Below, in pieces: positions 1-11,351 of a stretch of DNA of 64,000 nucleotides. The notes beneath the pieces were generated by a model, which was not told the origin of the DNA, ran no database searches, and saw only the letters and a program-made list of their open reading frames with translations. The stretch covers positions 1-64,000 of the forward strand of contig NZ_JAUZDX010000007.1 of assembly GCF_030704685.1 (NCBI RefSeq), given 5' to 3'. The DNA comes from Acidovorax sp. A1169. GTDB lineage: Bacteria > Pseudomonadota > Gammaproteobacteria > Burkholderiales > Burkholderiaceae_C. Every line of letters begins with the position of its first letter. The stretch's first letter is position 1. A program made the translations under genes and the position numbers.

Positions 1-1
1 C

Positions 2-616
2 GACGTCGCCCAGATCAGCGACATCACCAAGGTGATCTCCCCGGACACCTTCGAGCGCCCGATCTACGCCGGCAACGCCATTGCCACCGTGCAGAGCAGC
101 GACGCCACCAAGGTCATCACCGTGCGCACCACGGGGTTTGACCCGGCAGCGGCATCCGGCGGCAGCGCAGCGACGGAAACCGCAGCAGCGACCACCGACA
201 CCGGCAAGAGCGTGTTTGTGGGCAGCGAGATCGCCAAGAGCGACCGCCCCGAGCTGACCGCCGCCAAGATCATCGTCTCCGGTGGCCGGGCGCTCGGGAG
301 CAAGGAAAAGTTCGACGAAGTGATGACCCCGCTGGCCGACAAGCTCGGTGCCGCCCTGGGCGCCAGCCGCGCAGCGGTGGATGCGGGCTATGCCCCCAAC
401 GACTGGCAAGTGGGCCAGACCGGCAAGATCGTGGCGCCGCAGCTGTACATCGCAGCCGGGATCTCCGGGGCCATCCAGCATTTGGCGGGCATGAAGGACT
501 CCAAGGTGATCGTGGCGATCAACAAGGATGCGGAGGCGCCGATCTTCAGTGTGGCGGACTATGGGCTGGAGGCGGACTTGTTTACCGCTGTGCCGGAGCT
601 GGTCAAGGCGCTGTGA
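2..616 (+). CDS. etfA: Electron transfer flavoprotein alpha subunit, 5'-truncated
   Basis: The reading frame is open from the window edge, so only the C-terminal 204 residues are present. ETF alpha/beta carries electrons from acyl-CoA and other flavin dehydrogenases to ETF:ubiquinone oxidoreductase. The FAD-binding domain is recognisable: the segment [20 protein letters not shown] near residue 137, followed by a stretch ending [14 protein letters not shown], is the signature loop that wraps the FAD. The end [18 protein letters not shown] is typical of the family. etfB would be expected just upstream, outside the window. Identity is secure from the family motifs; the true start is not visible. 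Confidence 0.96.
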   Translation, partial: DVAQISDITKVISPDTFERPIYAGNAIATVQSSDATKVITVRTTGFDPAAASGGSAATETAAATTDTGKSVFVGSEIAKSDRPELTAAKIIVSGGRALGSKEKFDEVMTPLADKLGAALGASRAAVDAGYAPNDWQVGQTGKIVAPQLYIAAGISGAIQHLAGMKDSKVIVAINKDAEAPIFSVADYGLEADLFTAVPELVKAL

Positions 617-632
617 TCAGGCCTGCCACAGC

Positions 633-1391
633 TCAATAGCCGTTGGCAACGCGCACCGCGCCTGCGGGGGCGTTGGTGTAGGCGCCGCCATTCGGGCGGC
701 TGTCGCGCTCGTGGTCGATTCGGTAGCCCTTGCCCTGCAGCGCGACAGGGGTGCCCACGGCCGGGGGCTGCGCGCGCGTGAAGCGGCGCAGCGAACCATC
801 GTCCATGCGGATCGCCACCTGGTACACCGTGCGGGTGCGCGACCGCTGCTCCACCTGGTGGCCCACGTAGCCGCCGCCCACGGCGCCCAGCACCGTGGCG
901 GCGGTGCGGCCATTGCCCTTGCCGATCTGGTTGCCCACCACCGCGCCGAGCACGCCACCCGCGACCGCACCCACACCGGTGGCGGGCTCGGCCTGCTGGA
1001 TGGCCTGCACCGATTCAACCCGGCCGCAGGTGTTGCACGCCGGCGCGCGCTGCACCATCGGTGTCGTGCCGCCGGCCAGGTTCGCACGCTGGGGCTGGAA
1101 TGGCTCGGGCATGGGCGCAGGCCCACGCTGGGCCGGGGCACCGGCCTGGGGTTGCACCAGACCCAGCGGCTGGGCGGGAGCGCCCTGCAGCGATTCGGCC
1201 ACCACGGCAGGGCTGGCCGCTGTTGCGGTGGCGGCGACTTCAGCGGGACGGTGCTGCACCACCAGCGTGGTACCCAGGGCCACCACACACGCCCCCAGGG
1301 AGGCGATGGCGACCCACATCCACTTCATGGGCGAGGGGGTGGAAGGCACAGTGCGCACATCGGACGGCTGCAGGGTGATAGGGTTGTTCAT
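633..1391 (-). CDS. Glycine-zipper 2TM domain protein
   Basis: A 252-residue protein with one N-terminal membrane segment (about residues 23-45, MWVAIASLGACVVALGTTLV). A low-complexity Pro/Gln/Ala linker follows, then a glycine-zipper hairpin (about 145-180, AGGVLGAVVGNQIGKGNGRT and VLGAVGGGYVGHQV) and a C-terminal beta-rich domain. Glycine-zipper 2TM proteins sit in the cell envelope; some are SlyB-like lipoproteins, but no lipobox is seen here. The ATG at 1391 is chosen because AAGGAAACACC precedes it; an in-frame ATG ten codons upstream has no such site. It converges on etfA and looks monocistronic. Function is unknown beyond envelope association. Confidence 0.8.
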   Translation of the reverse strand: MNNPITLQPSDVRTVPSTPSPMKWMWVAIASLGACVVALGTTLVVQHRPAEVAATATAASPAVVAESLQGAPAQPLGLVQPQAGAPAQRGPAPMPEPFQPQRANLAGGTTPMVQRAPACNTCGRVESVQAIQQAEPATGVGAVAGGVLGAVVGNQIGKGNGRTAATVLGAVGGGYVGHQVEQRSRTRTVYQVAIRMDDGSLRRFTRAQPPAVGTPVALQGKGYRIDHERDSRPNGGAYTNAPAGAVRVANGY

Positions 1392-1624
1392 GGTGTTTCC
1401 TTCCGCGCGCATGCGCGCCATTCAATGGTTCGTTCTTGTGTCGGGGCTTCGCTCAGTCCACAACGCAGCCCATGGATGCACGGTATACAGGCAATGGTGC
1501 GGGGGCTTGTCTGCTTTGTAAGGGTCGGTAAGAAGTGCTGCGGCCACCCCTCAAAGTTCAAAGCCCGGCGGCAGACAGTTGCTGTTGCTTACAGCGCAAA
1601 GTGACGCCAGCCCCGCTCGCCCAT

Positions 1625-2584
1625 TCAAGGCACGGGCGCCACGCCCGCATCGGTCTGCGGCACGGGAACCGCTGTGGTGCGGCGCCTGCGCACCTGCAGG
1701 CCCGCCTCGTCCAGAGCCCGGGCACAGCTGGCCGCGAACAGCAGCACGGCCGACGAGAAATAGATCCACATTAGCAGCACCACCAGCGAGCCGGCAGCGC
1801 CGTACGCAGAGACCACGGCGGCCGTCGACAGGTACCACGCCAGCAACTGCTTGCCGATGGTGAACAGCGTGGCCCCCACCACCGCACCAGCCACCAGGCA
1901 GCGCAGGGGCGGCTTGCGCCCGCTGCCAATGCGCATCAGCCCCACGAACAGTGCCACGGCAAAGCTGAAGGCCACGGCCTCGTTGACCACCAACAGGATG
2001 GGCCCGAGCGGCGCCATCGAGAGCCTTGCGCCGGCCCAGCCGGCAAACAGATTGATGAGGGTGGACATGGTGAGCGAGACCATCAGCAGGAAGCCGATGG
2101 CCAGCACATAGGCCAGCCCGCGCAGGCGCAGAGAGGCCATGTGCCACCACGCGGCCCGCGTGGGTTCGGGCTCGGCGCCCTGCCACAGCCGCGCCAGGGT
2201 CGATTGCAGTTCCACGAACACCCCGGTGGCGCCCGAGAGCAGCACCACGAAGCCGATCAGGGAAGCCAGGCGCCCTTCGGAAGGCTCCTGCGCGCTGGCG
2301 AGGGCCTGGCGCATCACGTCAGCCACGCGCTCGCCCATCACCGACTGCACCTGGTGCAACAGGCTGGTCTCCAGGTAACTGCGGTCCATCCACCAGCCAA
2401 GCACACCTACCAGCAGCAGCAGCAGTGGCGCCAGGCTGAGCATGCCGTAGAAGGACATGGCCGCGCTCATGCGCAGGCCGTCCGCGTCGAGCCACAGCTG
2501 CACCGCGCGCCACAGCGGCAGCACGGGTTGCACAAGGGGCTTGAGGCGTTCGCATACGCGCTGGAGTCGGTCGGAAACGGTCAT
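1625..2584 (-). CDS. YihY/BrkB family inner-membrane protein
   Basis: A 319-residue polytopic membrane protein of the YihY/virulence factor BrkB family, once mis-annotated as ribonuclease BN. The family hallmark near the N-terminus is visible: an amphipathic start, then LRMSAAMSFYGMLSLAPLLL. About six hydrophobic helices follow (including LASLIGFVVLLSGATGVFVE, a segment near GLAYVLAIGFLLMVSLTM, and a last one near SLVVLLMWIYFSSAVLLFAA). The C-terminus is a short basic cytoplasmic tail. Transport substrate and physiological role are not established for the family. Flanking genes are unrelated. Confidence 0.88.
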   Translation of the reverse strand: MTVSDRLQRVCERLKPLVQPVLPLWRAVQLWLDADGLRMSAAMSFYGMLSLAPLLLLLVGVLGWWMDRSYLETSLLHQVQSVMGERVADVMRQALASAQEPSEGRLASLIGFVVLLSGATGVFVELQSTLARLWQGAEPEPTRAAWWHMASLRLRGLAYVLAIGFLLMVSLTMSTLINLFAGWAGARLSMAPLGPILLVVNEAVAFSFAVALFVGLMRIGSGRKPPLRCLVAGAVVGATLFTIGKQLLAWYLSTAAVVSAYGAAGSLVVLLMWIYFSSAVLLFAASCARALDEAGLQVRRRRTTAVPVPQTDAGVAPVP

Positions 2585-2720
2585 GCACCGAGCTTAGTGC
2601 GCCGCCAGGCCACCTGCCACCGGCCGGGCACGGAAGCCACTGTAGGCGCTGTCCCACAGGCGGCTGGGATCAAGTGCCACTTGTGGCAGGCTCTTGCCAT
2701 CTTTTCCAGGAGCCCCGCCC

Positions 2721-3854
2721 ATGCATGCCCCCAGCCTGATCCGATTGCGCAACGTCCTGCAGGACCATATCGACCGGGGCATCCTGCCCGGCGCGGTGGC
2801 GCTGGTGCACCACCGCGGCCAGACGCTGCTGCACGAGGCCCTGGGCGCCCAGGCGCCGGGCGCCGGCGCGCCGGCCATGGCAGCGGATTCGATCTTCCGC
2901 ATCTACTCCATGACCAAGCCCGTGGTGTCGCTGGTCACGCTGATGCTCATGGAGGAAGGCCGCCTGCCCCTGTCCCACCCGGTGGCGCGCTACCTGCCCT
3001 CGTTTGCCGGTCAGGGCGTGTTCGACCCAGCCACCGGAGGCACCGTCGCCGTTCGGCGCGAGGCCACCGTGCACGACCTGCTGCGCCACACGGCGGGTTT
3101 GAGCTATGCCTGGGACACCGGCCCGGTGGCCCAGGCCTACATCGGTGCGCGCATCGGCTCGCGCCGCGACGGCAATGCGGCACTGGCCAAGGCCATCGGG
3201 GCCCTGCCCCTGCTGCACCAGCCCGGCAGCTGCTGGGAATACAGCCGCGCCACAGACGTGCTGGGCGCCCTGCTGGAGGTGGTGGAGGGTGAGCCCCTGG
3301 GCGCCATCTTGCAGCGCCGGGTGTTCGGCCCGCTGCAGATGCGCGACACCGGCTTTCACGTGCCGGCGGAGCAGATGCACCGTCTGGCCGAGCCTTTCGC
3401 GCGCGACCCGCAGACCGGCGCCGAGGTGGCGCTCAACGACGTATCGCGCCCGGCCACGTTCGAATCCGGCGGCGGCGGTCTGGTGTCCACGGCGGGCGAC
3501 TACGCGCGCTTTGCGCGCCTGCTGCTGGCCGGCGGCGCGCTCGACGGCGTGCGCCTGGCCAGCCGCGCCACCGTGGCCTTCATGGCCGCCGACCACCTGG
3601 GCGCGGGCATTCCGGCTGCCGGGGACATCCTGCCCGAGGGCTATGGCTTCGGCCTGGGCGTGGCCGTGCGCCGCGCCGCCGGCCTGGCGCCCCATGCCGC
3701 TTCGGTAGGCCAGTACGGCTGGAGCGGCATGGGCGGCACCTTCTTCCTGGTCGACCCGGCCGAGGACCTGGTGGCCATTTTGCTCACCCAGGCCCCCGGC
3801 CAGTTACGCTACCTGTGCGAGCTGTACCCGGCGCTGGTCTACGCGGCGCTGTGA
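2721..3854 (+). CDS. Serine hydrolase, class C beta-lactamase/esterase family
   Basis: A 377-residue member of the class C beta-lactamase / esterase EstB-like family. The nucleophile motif SxxK is present as SMTK near residue 65, within FRIYSMTKPVVS. A Tyr motif candidate (YSRATD, near 175) and a late GGTFF segment that replaces the usual KTG are also seen. No signal peptide is evident, so a cytoplasmic esterase/lipase or peptidase role is more likely than periplasmic beta-lactam hydrolysis. The ATG at 2721 is chosen for the CAGGAG 9 bases upstream. A TTG at 2694 would add nine residues but has no ribosome site. Confidence 0.85.
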   Translation: MHAPSLIRLRNVLQDHIDRGILPGAVALVHHRGQTLLHEALGAQAPGAGAPAMAADSIFRIYSMTKPVVSLVTLMLMEEGRLPLSHPVARYLPSFAGQGVFDPATGGTVAVRREATVHDLLRHTAGLSYAWDTGPVAQAYIGARIGSRRDGNAALAKAIGALPLLHQPGSCWEYSRATDVLGALLEVVEGEPLGAILQRRVFGPLQMRDTGFHVPAEQMHRLAEPFARDPQTGAEVALNDVSRPATFESGGGGLVSTAGDYARFARLLLAGGALDGVRLASRATVAFMAADHLGAGIPAAGDILPEGYGFGLGVAVRRAAGLAPHAASVGQYGWSGMGGTFFLVDPAEDLVAILLTQAPGQLRYLCELYPALVYAAL

Positions 3855-3909
3855 CGGCAGCCGGTAAACTCCCGTCCCAGGGGCAAGGCCGGAAAGACAC
3901 AAGAAACAT

Positions 3910-4461
3910 ATGCAGATTCGCTGCGCACTGGTCGGCATGCCCGGCTCGGGCAAATCCACCGTCGGCAGGCAACTGGCGCACCGCACGGGCGTGCCGTTCA
4001 TCGACCTGGACCACCGGCTCGAGGAAACGCTGGGCACCAGCATCCGCCAGTTCTTCGAGGAACATGGCGAGGCGCGCTTTCGCGACCTGGAAGCGCAGGA
4101 ACTGGCCAAGGCTGTGGCCCAGCCCGGCGGCATGGTGCTTTCCACCGGCGGCGGCGCGGTGCTGCGCCGTGAGAACCGCGAGGTGCTGCGCGCCATGGGC
4201 CCGGTGCTCTACCTGCGCGCCTCGCCCGAAGAGATCTACAAGCGCGTCAAGCACGACCGCACCCGCCCCTTGCTGCAGGGCGGCAACCCCATGGACAAGC
4301 TGCGCGCCCTGTACGAACAGCGCGATGGCCTGTACCGTGAGACGGCGCACTACGTGATCGAGACCGGCCGCCCCACGGTGCACATGCTGGTCAACATGAT
4401 CATGATGCAGCTCGAAATGGCGGCCAGCGCCGATACAGGTACCGATCAGGCATCGCAGTAA
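3910..4461 (+). CDS. aroK: Shikimate kinase
   Basis: A 183-residue shikimate kinase, phosphorylating shikimate at the 3-hydroxyl with ATP in the chorismate pathway. Visible motifs are the Walker A GMPGSGKST (about 9-17), the shikimate-binding Asp in DLDHRLEE (about 33), Arg in RFRDLE (about 58), the GGGAV loop (about 80), and the lid Arg in RTRPLL with a second Arg in YEQRDGLY. Length fits the family. Unlike most betaproteobacterial aroK genes, it is not followed by aroB; the next gene is a convergent IclR regulator three bases away. It may be a second copy. Confidence 0.93.
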   Translation: MQIRCALVGMPGSGKSTVGRQLAHRTGVPFIDLDHRLEETLGTSIRQFFEEHGEARFRDLEAQELAKAVAQPGGMVLSTGGGAVLRRENREVLRAMGPVLYLRASPEEIYKRVKHDRTRPLLQGGNPMDKLRALYEQRDGLYRETAHYVIETGRPTVHMLVNMIMMQLEMAASADTGTDQASQ

Positions 4462-4464
4462 ACC

Positions 4465-5244
4465 TCAGCGCAGGGGCGCCGAGTCGCTCCAGTGGAAGTG
4501 CACCCTCGGCTGGATATCGGCGATCTCGGTGCGCAGCAAGGCCGCCAGCCGCGCCGCCTCGCGCTGCGTGAGCCGCGCCACGGTGGTCGACAGGCTGATG
4601 GCTGCGAACGCGCGCCCGCCCACATCCACCACGGCATGGCCCACGGCGGCGGTGTTGGTGTTCAGGCAGCCGCCGCTGCGCGCATAGCCCAGGGTCTGGG
4701 TCTGCGCGAGCAACTGGCGCAGTGCCGGCTCGTCCAGCCCGCCGTAGCGGCCCAAGGTGGGGGCATTGGCCTGCATGGCCGCGTCGATGAATTCTGCGTC
4801 CTGCGCCGCCATCAGCGCCAGCCCCGCCGCGCCCACGCCCAGCGGGCGGCGCCCGCCCACGGTCACGCTCAGGGGTGGGTCGAGCCGCTGCACGTTGGTG
4901 TGGGCATAGCAGACGGCCTCGTGCCCGCTGAGCACGAACAGGTAGGCCGCGTAGCCCGTGGCATCGGCCAGGCGCTGCAGATTGGCCGTGAACAGGGGCG
5001 CCACGTCGTGCCGCCCGCGCGCAGCCAGGCCATGCTCGAACGGGCGGCGGCCCAGCACGTAGCCCTTGCCCTCGGGCAGCGCAGCCACCAGACGGGCGGC
5101 CATCATGTCCTGCAACAGCCGGTGCACGGTGGGGTGCGGTATGCCGGACTGGCGCGCGATGTCGGACAGCGAGAGCCCGCGCGCGTCATAACGCGAGAGC
5201 TGGTCGAGGATGCGCAGCACGCGGTCGAGCACCAGGGTGGTCAT
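4465..5244 (-). CDS. IclR family transcriptional regulator
   Basis: A 259-residue IclR-type regulator. The N-terminal winged helix-turn-helix (residues 1-65) contains LSLSDIARQSGIPHPTVHRL. The C-terminal effector domain includes the family-typical SGGCLNTNTAAVGHAVVDVG region. ATG 5244 is used because it places the HTH at the usual distance from the N-terminus. It is transcribed away from the Bug receptor gene at 5338 with a 93-base gap, so it probably controls that gene and possibly fahA behind it. The effector cannot be read from the sequence. Confidence 0.93.
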   Translation of the reverse strand: MTTLVLDRVLRILDQLSRYDARGLSLSDIARQSGIPHPTVHRLLQDMMAARLVAALPEGKGYVLGRRPFEHGLAARGRHDVAPLFTANLQRLADATGYAAYLFVLSGHEAVCYAHTNVQRLDPPLSVTVGGRRPLGVGAAGLALMAAQDAEFIDAAMQANAPTLGRYGGLDEPALRQLLAQTQTLGYARSGGCLNTNTAAVGHAVVDVGGRAFAAISLSTTVARLTQREAARLAALLRTEIADIQPRVHFHWSDSAPLR

Positions 5245-5273
5245 GCTTGTCCATGCAGTGGAAAGAACGATTG

Positions 5274-5313
5274 TAGGAAACCGCAGACCGGCCAAGAATG
5301 GCGGCATTCCTAT
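5274..5313. promoter_or_regulatory. Candidate operator between IclR gene and Bug receptor gene
   Basis: The divergent intergenic region carries TAGGAA at 5274-5279 and its inverted copy TTCCTA at 5308-5313, about 28 bases apart. IclR proteins commonly bind as tetramers to paired half-sites in such regions. The assignment rests only on position and symmetry. Confidence 0.3.
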
Positions 5314-5337
5314 AACCGTCACCGGAGACACCTCTAC

Positions 5338-6342
5338 ATGGCCGCTTTCGACCGTACCCACACCACCCGCCGCACCCTGCTGTGCACCGCCGCAGCCGCC
5401 ACCGTGCTCGGTCTGGCCGCCGGCCCCCTGGCCGCTCAGGAGGCCGCCTTCCCGGCCAAGCCCATCCGCTTCGTCGTTCCCTATGCCCCCGGCGGCACCA
5501 CCGACCTGGTGGCGCGCACCGTGGGTGCCCACATGGCGCAGACGCTGGGCCAGCCAGTCATCATCGACAACCGCGCGGGTGCGGGCGGCAACATCGGCAT
5601 GGACGCCGTGGCCAAGGCCGCGCCCGACGGCTACACCGTGGGCATGGGCGCCATCTCCACGAATGCGCTGAACCCGCACATCTACAAGAAGATGCCCTTC
5701 GACCCGCGCAAGGACTTCACGGCCGTGGGCCTGCTGGGCAACTCCACCATCGTGCTCGAGGCCGGCCCCGCACTGCCCGTGAAAAACGTGGCCGAGCTGC
5801 TGGCCCACCTGCGCAAGAACCCCGGCCTGCCCTATGCGACGGCCGGTGCCGGCACCTCCATGCACCTGGCCGGCGTGCTGTTCGCCCAGACCAGCAAGAC
5901 CGACCTGGTGCACGTGCCCTACAAGGGCAGCGCGCCGCTGATCACCGACCTGATCGGCGGCCAGGTACCCATCGCCTTCGACAACCTGCCCGCCTCGCTG
6001 CCCCACATCCAGGCCGGCAAGCTGCGCGCACTGGCCGTGGCGGGCGCTCAGCGCTCCCCGGCCCTGCCCGACGTGCCCACGCTGGCCGAAGCCGGCCTGC
6101 CCGACTATGCGGTGGAGCCCTGGTTCGGCGTCTACGGCCCCGCCGGCCTGCCGGCTGCCGTGGCCCAGCGCCTGAACAAGGCCCTGGCCGATGCGCTGGC
6201 CGACCCTGCTGTCAAGGACAAGCTTCTGGCCGCCGGCTTCACGCCGCGCAGCGCCAGCGTGGCCGACTTCGACGCCCTGACCAAGCGCGAATACGAGCGT
6301 CTGGGCAAGGTCGCCCACAGTGCGCAGATGAGTGCCGACTGA
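5338..6342 (+). CDS. Bug-family tripartite tricarboxylate transporter receptor
   Basis: A 334-residue periplasmic solute receptor of the Bug/TctC family. The N-terminal export signal contains a twin-arginine pair (RRTLL, then a hydrophobic stretch ending AAGPLAAQ). The mature start FPAKPIRFVVPYAPGGTTDL and the later VPYKGSAPLITDLIGGQV are diagnostic for the family. These receptors bind carboxylates and normally feed a TctAB permease, but none is nearby, as is common for the expanded Bug repertoire of Comamonadaceae and Bordetella. The ATG at 5338 has GGAGA ten bases upstream. Divergent IclR gene upstream, fahA 33 bases downstream. Confidence 0.93.
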   Translation: MAAFDRTHTTRRTLLCTAAAATVLGLAAGPLAAQEAAFPAKPIRFVVPYAPGGTTDLVARTVGAHMAQTLGQPVIIDNRAGAGGNIGMDAVAKAAPDGYTVGMGAISTNALNPHIYKKMPFDPRKDFTAVGLLGNSTIVLEAGPALPVKNVAELLAHLRKNPGLPYATAGAGTSMHLAGVLFAQTSKTDLVHVPYKGSAPLITDLIGGQVPIAFDNLPASLPHIQAGKLRALAVAGAQRSPALPDVPTLAEAGLPDYAVEPWFGVYGPAGLPAAVAQRLNKALADALADPAVKDKLLAAGFTPRSASVADFDALTKREYERLGKVAHSAQMSAD

Positions 6343-6374
6343 CCGTTTTCCTCTCTTTCACCCCCCTCGTGACC

Positions 6375-7646
6375 ATGACCACCACCCTCGACGCCACCCA
6401 CGACACCCGGCTGCGCAGCTGGGTCGCCTCCGCCAACACGGCGGGCTGCGATTTCCCCATCCAGAACCTGCCTTTCGGCCGCTACCGCAAGGCGGGCAGC
6501 GGCGACGCGCTGCGCATCGGCGTGGCCATCGGCGACCAGATCCTGGACCTGCAGGCCTTGGGCCTCGCCGCCTCGAACGACATGAACGCGCTGATGGCCG
6601 CAAGCCCGGCCGAGCGCATGACCCTGCGCCAGAAGCTGTCCGAAGGCCTGCGCGAAGGCAGCCCCCAACAGGCTGCCTGGTCCCAGGCGCTGTCGCCCCA
6701 GGCCGATGCCGAAATGGCCGTACCCTGCCAGATCGGCGACTACACCGACTTCTACACCAGCGTGCACCACGCCACAACGGTGGGCAAGCAGTTCCGCCCG
6801 GACAACCCGCTGCTGCCCAACTACAAGTGGGTGCCCATCGGCTACCACGGCCGCGCCTCGTCCATCGGCATCAGCGGCCAGCGCGTCAAGCGCCCGCAAG
6901 GCCAGACCAAGGCGCCCGAGGCCGCCGCGCCCACGCTCGGCCCCTGCAAGCGCCTGGACTACGAGCTGGAGCTGGGCTGGTTCATTGGCCAGGGCAATGC
7001 GCAGGGCGAGCCCATCGCCATCGGCCAAGCGGAGCAGCACCTGTTCGGCGTGGCCCTGTTCAACGACTGGAGCGCGCGCGACATCCAGGGCTGGGAATAC
7101 CAGCCGCTGGGCCCCTTCCTGTCAAAGAACTTCGCCAGCACGCTCTCGCCCTGGGTGGTGACCATGGAAGCGCTGGCGCCGTTCCGCGCGCCGTTCGAGC
7201 GCGACGCGGCCGACCCGCAGCCCCTGCCCTACCTCGACTCGCCCGGTAACCGCGCCCAAGGCGCCTTCACCATCGCGCTGGAGGTGCTGCTGCAGACCGC
7301 CCGCATGCGCGAAGCCGGCGAGCCCGCCGTGCGCCTGGCACTGACCAACACCCAGCGCGCCGCCTACTGGACGCCCGCGCAACTGGTGGCGCACCACACG
7401 GTGAACGGCTGCAACCTGCAGCCCGGCGATTTGATGGGATCGGGCACGCTCTCGGGCCCCGAAGCGAGCGAAGCCGGCTCGCTGCTGGAGCTGACTGGTG
7501 GCGGCAAGCAGCCCGTGACCCTGCCCAATGGCGAGAAGCGCAGCTTCCTCGAAGACGGGGACACGCTGATCCTCAAGGGCTGGTGCGAGCGCGAAGGCGC
7601 GGTGCGCATCGGGCTGGGTGAGGTCAGCGGGACGATCATCGCCTGA
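6375..7646 (+). CDS. fahA: Fumarylacetoacetase
   Basis: A 423-residue fumarylacetoacetase, the last step of tyrosine/homogentisate breakdown, yielding fumarate and acetoacetate. The N-terminal SH3-like domain is followed by the catalytic domain. Visible catalytic and metal-site residues lie in SVHHATTVG (general-base His), LDYELELGWF (metal-binding Glu), FNDWSARDIQGWEYQPLGPF (metal Asp) and SKNFAST (Lys). Length agrees with the family (about 420). ATG 6375 is used; a GTG two codons upstream is an alternative. hmgA is not adjacent, so the gene is grouped with a Bug receptor instead of a full homogentisate operon. Confidence 0.95.
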   Translation: MTTTLDATHDTRLRSWVASANTAGCDFPIQNLPFGRYRKAGSGDALRIGVAIGDQILDLQALGLAASNDMNALMAASPAERMTLRQKLSEGLREGSPQQAAWSQALSPQADAEMAVPCQIGDYTDFYTSVHHATTVGKQFRPDNPLLPNYKWVPIGYHGRASSIGISGQRVKRPQGQTKAPEAAAPTLGPCKRLDYELELGWFIGQGNAQGEPIAIGQAEQHLFGVALFNDWSARDIQGWEYQPLGPFLSKNFASTLSPWVVTMEALAPFRAPFERDAADPQPLPYLDSPGNRAQGAFTIALEVLLQTARMREAGEPAVRLALTNTQRAAYWTPAQLVAHHTVNGCNLQPGDLMGSGTLSGPEASEAGSLLELTGGGKQPVTLPNGEKRSFLEDGDTLILKGWCEREGAVRIGLGEVSGTIIA

Positions 7647-7656
7647 CGCCCCGCAG

Positions 7657-7682
7657 GCAGCCCCTCCAAGGAGAGGCTGCTT

Positions 7683-7684
<2 letters not shown>
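7657..7684 (+). terminator. Rho-independent terminator of fahA
   Basis: GCAGCC-C-CTCC pairs with GGAG-A-GGCTGC across a two-base loop, followed by TTTT. It starts 11 bases after the fahA stop and runs into the stop codon of the convergent metH gene. Confidence 0.75.
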
Positions 7685-10421
<2,737 letters not shown>

Positions 10422-10454
10422 CAGACTCACCTGCGCAATCGGTTCAGTAACGTA

Positions 10455-10544
10455 GGTGAGCGTCGTTGCGGGATGGTCGGCCCCGAGCCTGACGGACAGC
10501 AGGCATCTGTGTGCCTGGGCGGTCCGCTGCAACGCTCCTCGGGG
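10455..10544 (-). ncRNA. S-adenosylhomocysteine (SAH) riboswitch
   Basis: On the minus strand the leader of metH reads CCCCGAGGAGCGTTGC, a variable stem region, CAGGCTCGGGG, then GCAACGACGCTCACC. This matches the SAH riboswitch pattern. P1 pairs GAGCG/GTTGC with GCAAC/CGCTC. The CCCCGAG start pairs with CTCGGGG as the pseudoknot. CGGAC/GTCCG forms P2, and CAGGCA-cacaga-TGCCTG is an extra hairpin. SAH riboswitches are known in proteobacteria ahead of ahcY, metH and metF and turn expression on when SAH accumulates. The 3' end lies about 34 bases before the metH start codon. Confidence 0.92.
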
Positions 10545-10552
10545 AAGATGCG

Positions 10553-10581
10553 ATTTTACCTGCTCAGCGTACGGGGAGGAA
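10553..10581 (-). promoter_or_regulatory. Candidate sigma70 promoter for riboswitch-metH
   Basis: On the minus strand TAAAAT (10553-10558) is a good -10 box. A weak -35 (TTCCTC) lies 17 bases further upstream. Transcription would start near 10546, right at the first base of the SAH riboswitch fold, which supports the assignment. The -35 lies within the end of the upstream lipoprotein gene. Confidence 0.5.
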
Positions 10582-11319
10582 TTGCAGGAAAGTGCCCCCG
10601 ACAATCCCCTGCACATAGCTGATGGCCGCGCGCCGGTATTTTTCGGTCACCACCACGGCCACCAGGTCCAGGCGGGCGATGACCTTGCCGAATTCGCGCT
10701 CGAAGCTCAGGTTGCGCCCCTGGGGGCCGATCTCGTCGGCCCACAGCAGCGGCTGGCCTGCGGCATTGCGCCGCTGGGACAGCAGCCACACGGCCGACTC
10801 GACGTTGCGCGCGGCGTTGTACAGGTGCTGGGCGTCGAGCGAGTCGAGCAGAAAGAACTCGGTCTTGCCGCCATGCGCGGTGACCAGCATGTCGGCCGTG
10901 GCGACAATGAAGGCGGCCACCCGGTCGCCCGTGAACTCGGGCGCCAGCGCAAAGGCCAGGGCCGCGATGTCGCGCCGGCCCTGCAGCGGCGCCCAGGGCT
11001 GGCGCTGCTCGACGGCGGCGCGCACCTGCTCCATGGCCTGTTCGCGGCTGGCGGCGCCGGCCTTGCGCCACTCGGCCGGGTTGCGGCGGTACAGCTTGTC
11101 CATCAGCAGGGTCAGGCTGGCCAGGTTATCGCGCATGGCCAGGGTGGCCATGCGGTTCACGTCGGACTGGGCCAGCTCGCCCGTGGTGGCCGATGCGCCC
11201 TTCACCTCGCCGCGCGGGGTGAGCGCCGGGGCGGCACAGCCAGCCAGCAGGGCCAGGGCGGTCAGGGCCACACAGGCCAGGGGGAGGAAGGAAGGGAGAA
11301 GGGATGCAGGCGCCACCAT
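10564..11319 (-). CDS. Putative lipoprotein, unknown function
   Basis: A 251-residue protein with a lipoprotein signal: a hydrophobic stretch (about residues 8-26) ending in the lipobox LLAGC at about 24-28. The mature part is mainly helical and contains the segments [19 protein letters not shown] and [18 protein letters not shown]. It ends with [21 protein letters not shown] do not recognise a named family. ATG 11319 places the signal peptide at the very N-terminus. The gene ends just upstream of the metH leader, whose promoter overlaps its last codons, so the two are probably independently expressed. Confidence 0.75.
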   Translation of the reverse strand: MVAPASLLPSFLPLACVALTALALLAGCAAPALTPRGEVKGASATTGELAQSDVNRMATLAMRDNLASLTLLMDKLYRRNPAEWRKAGAASREQAMEQVRAAVEQRQPWAPLQGRRDIAALAFALAPEFTGDRVAAFIVATADMLVTAHGGKTEFFLLDSLDAQHLYNAARNVESAVWLLSQRRNAAGQPLLWADEIGPQGRNLSFEREFGKVIARLDLVAVVVTEKYRRAAISYVQGIVGGTFLQFLPVR

Positions 11320-11351
11320 GTGGGCCGCATTATGGCCATGGCTGTCCCGGC

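Noticed and set aside
1392-1624. Possible small gene or RNA between the glycine-zipper and BrkB genes
   Set aside because: No frame with a ribosome site and no strong hairpin with a T-run was found. It is probably promoter and leader DNA.
4465-6318. 617-codon minus-strand frame that would extend the IclR regulator N-terminally
   Set aside because: The extra 358 residues are antisense to the Bug receptor. The IclR HTH begins at Met 5244.
10422-10544. Cobalamin riboswitch for metH
   Set aside because: No B12-box-like sequence is present, and the conserved core and pairing fit the SAH class instead.
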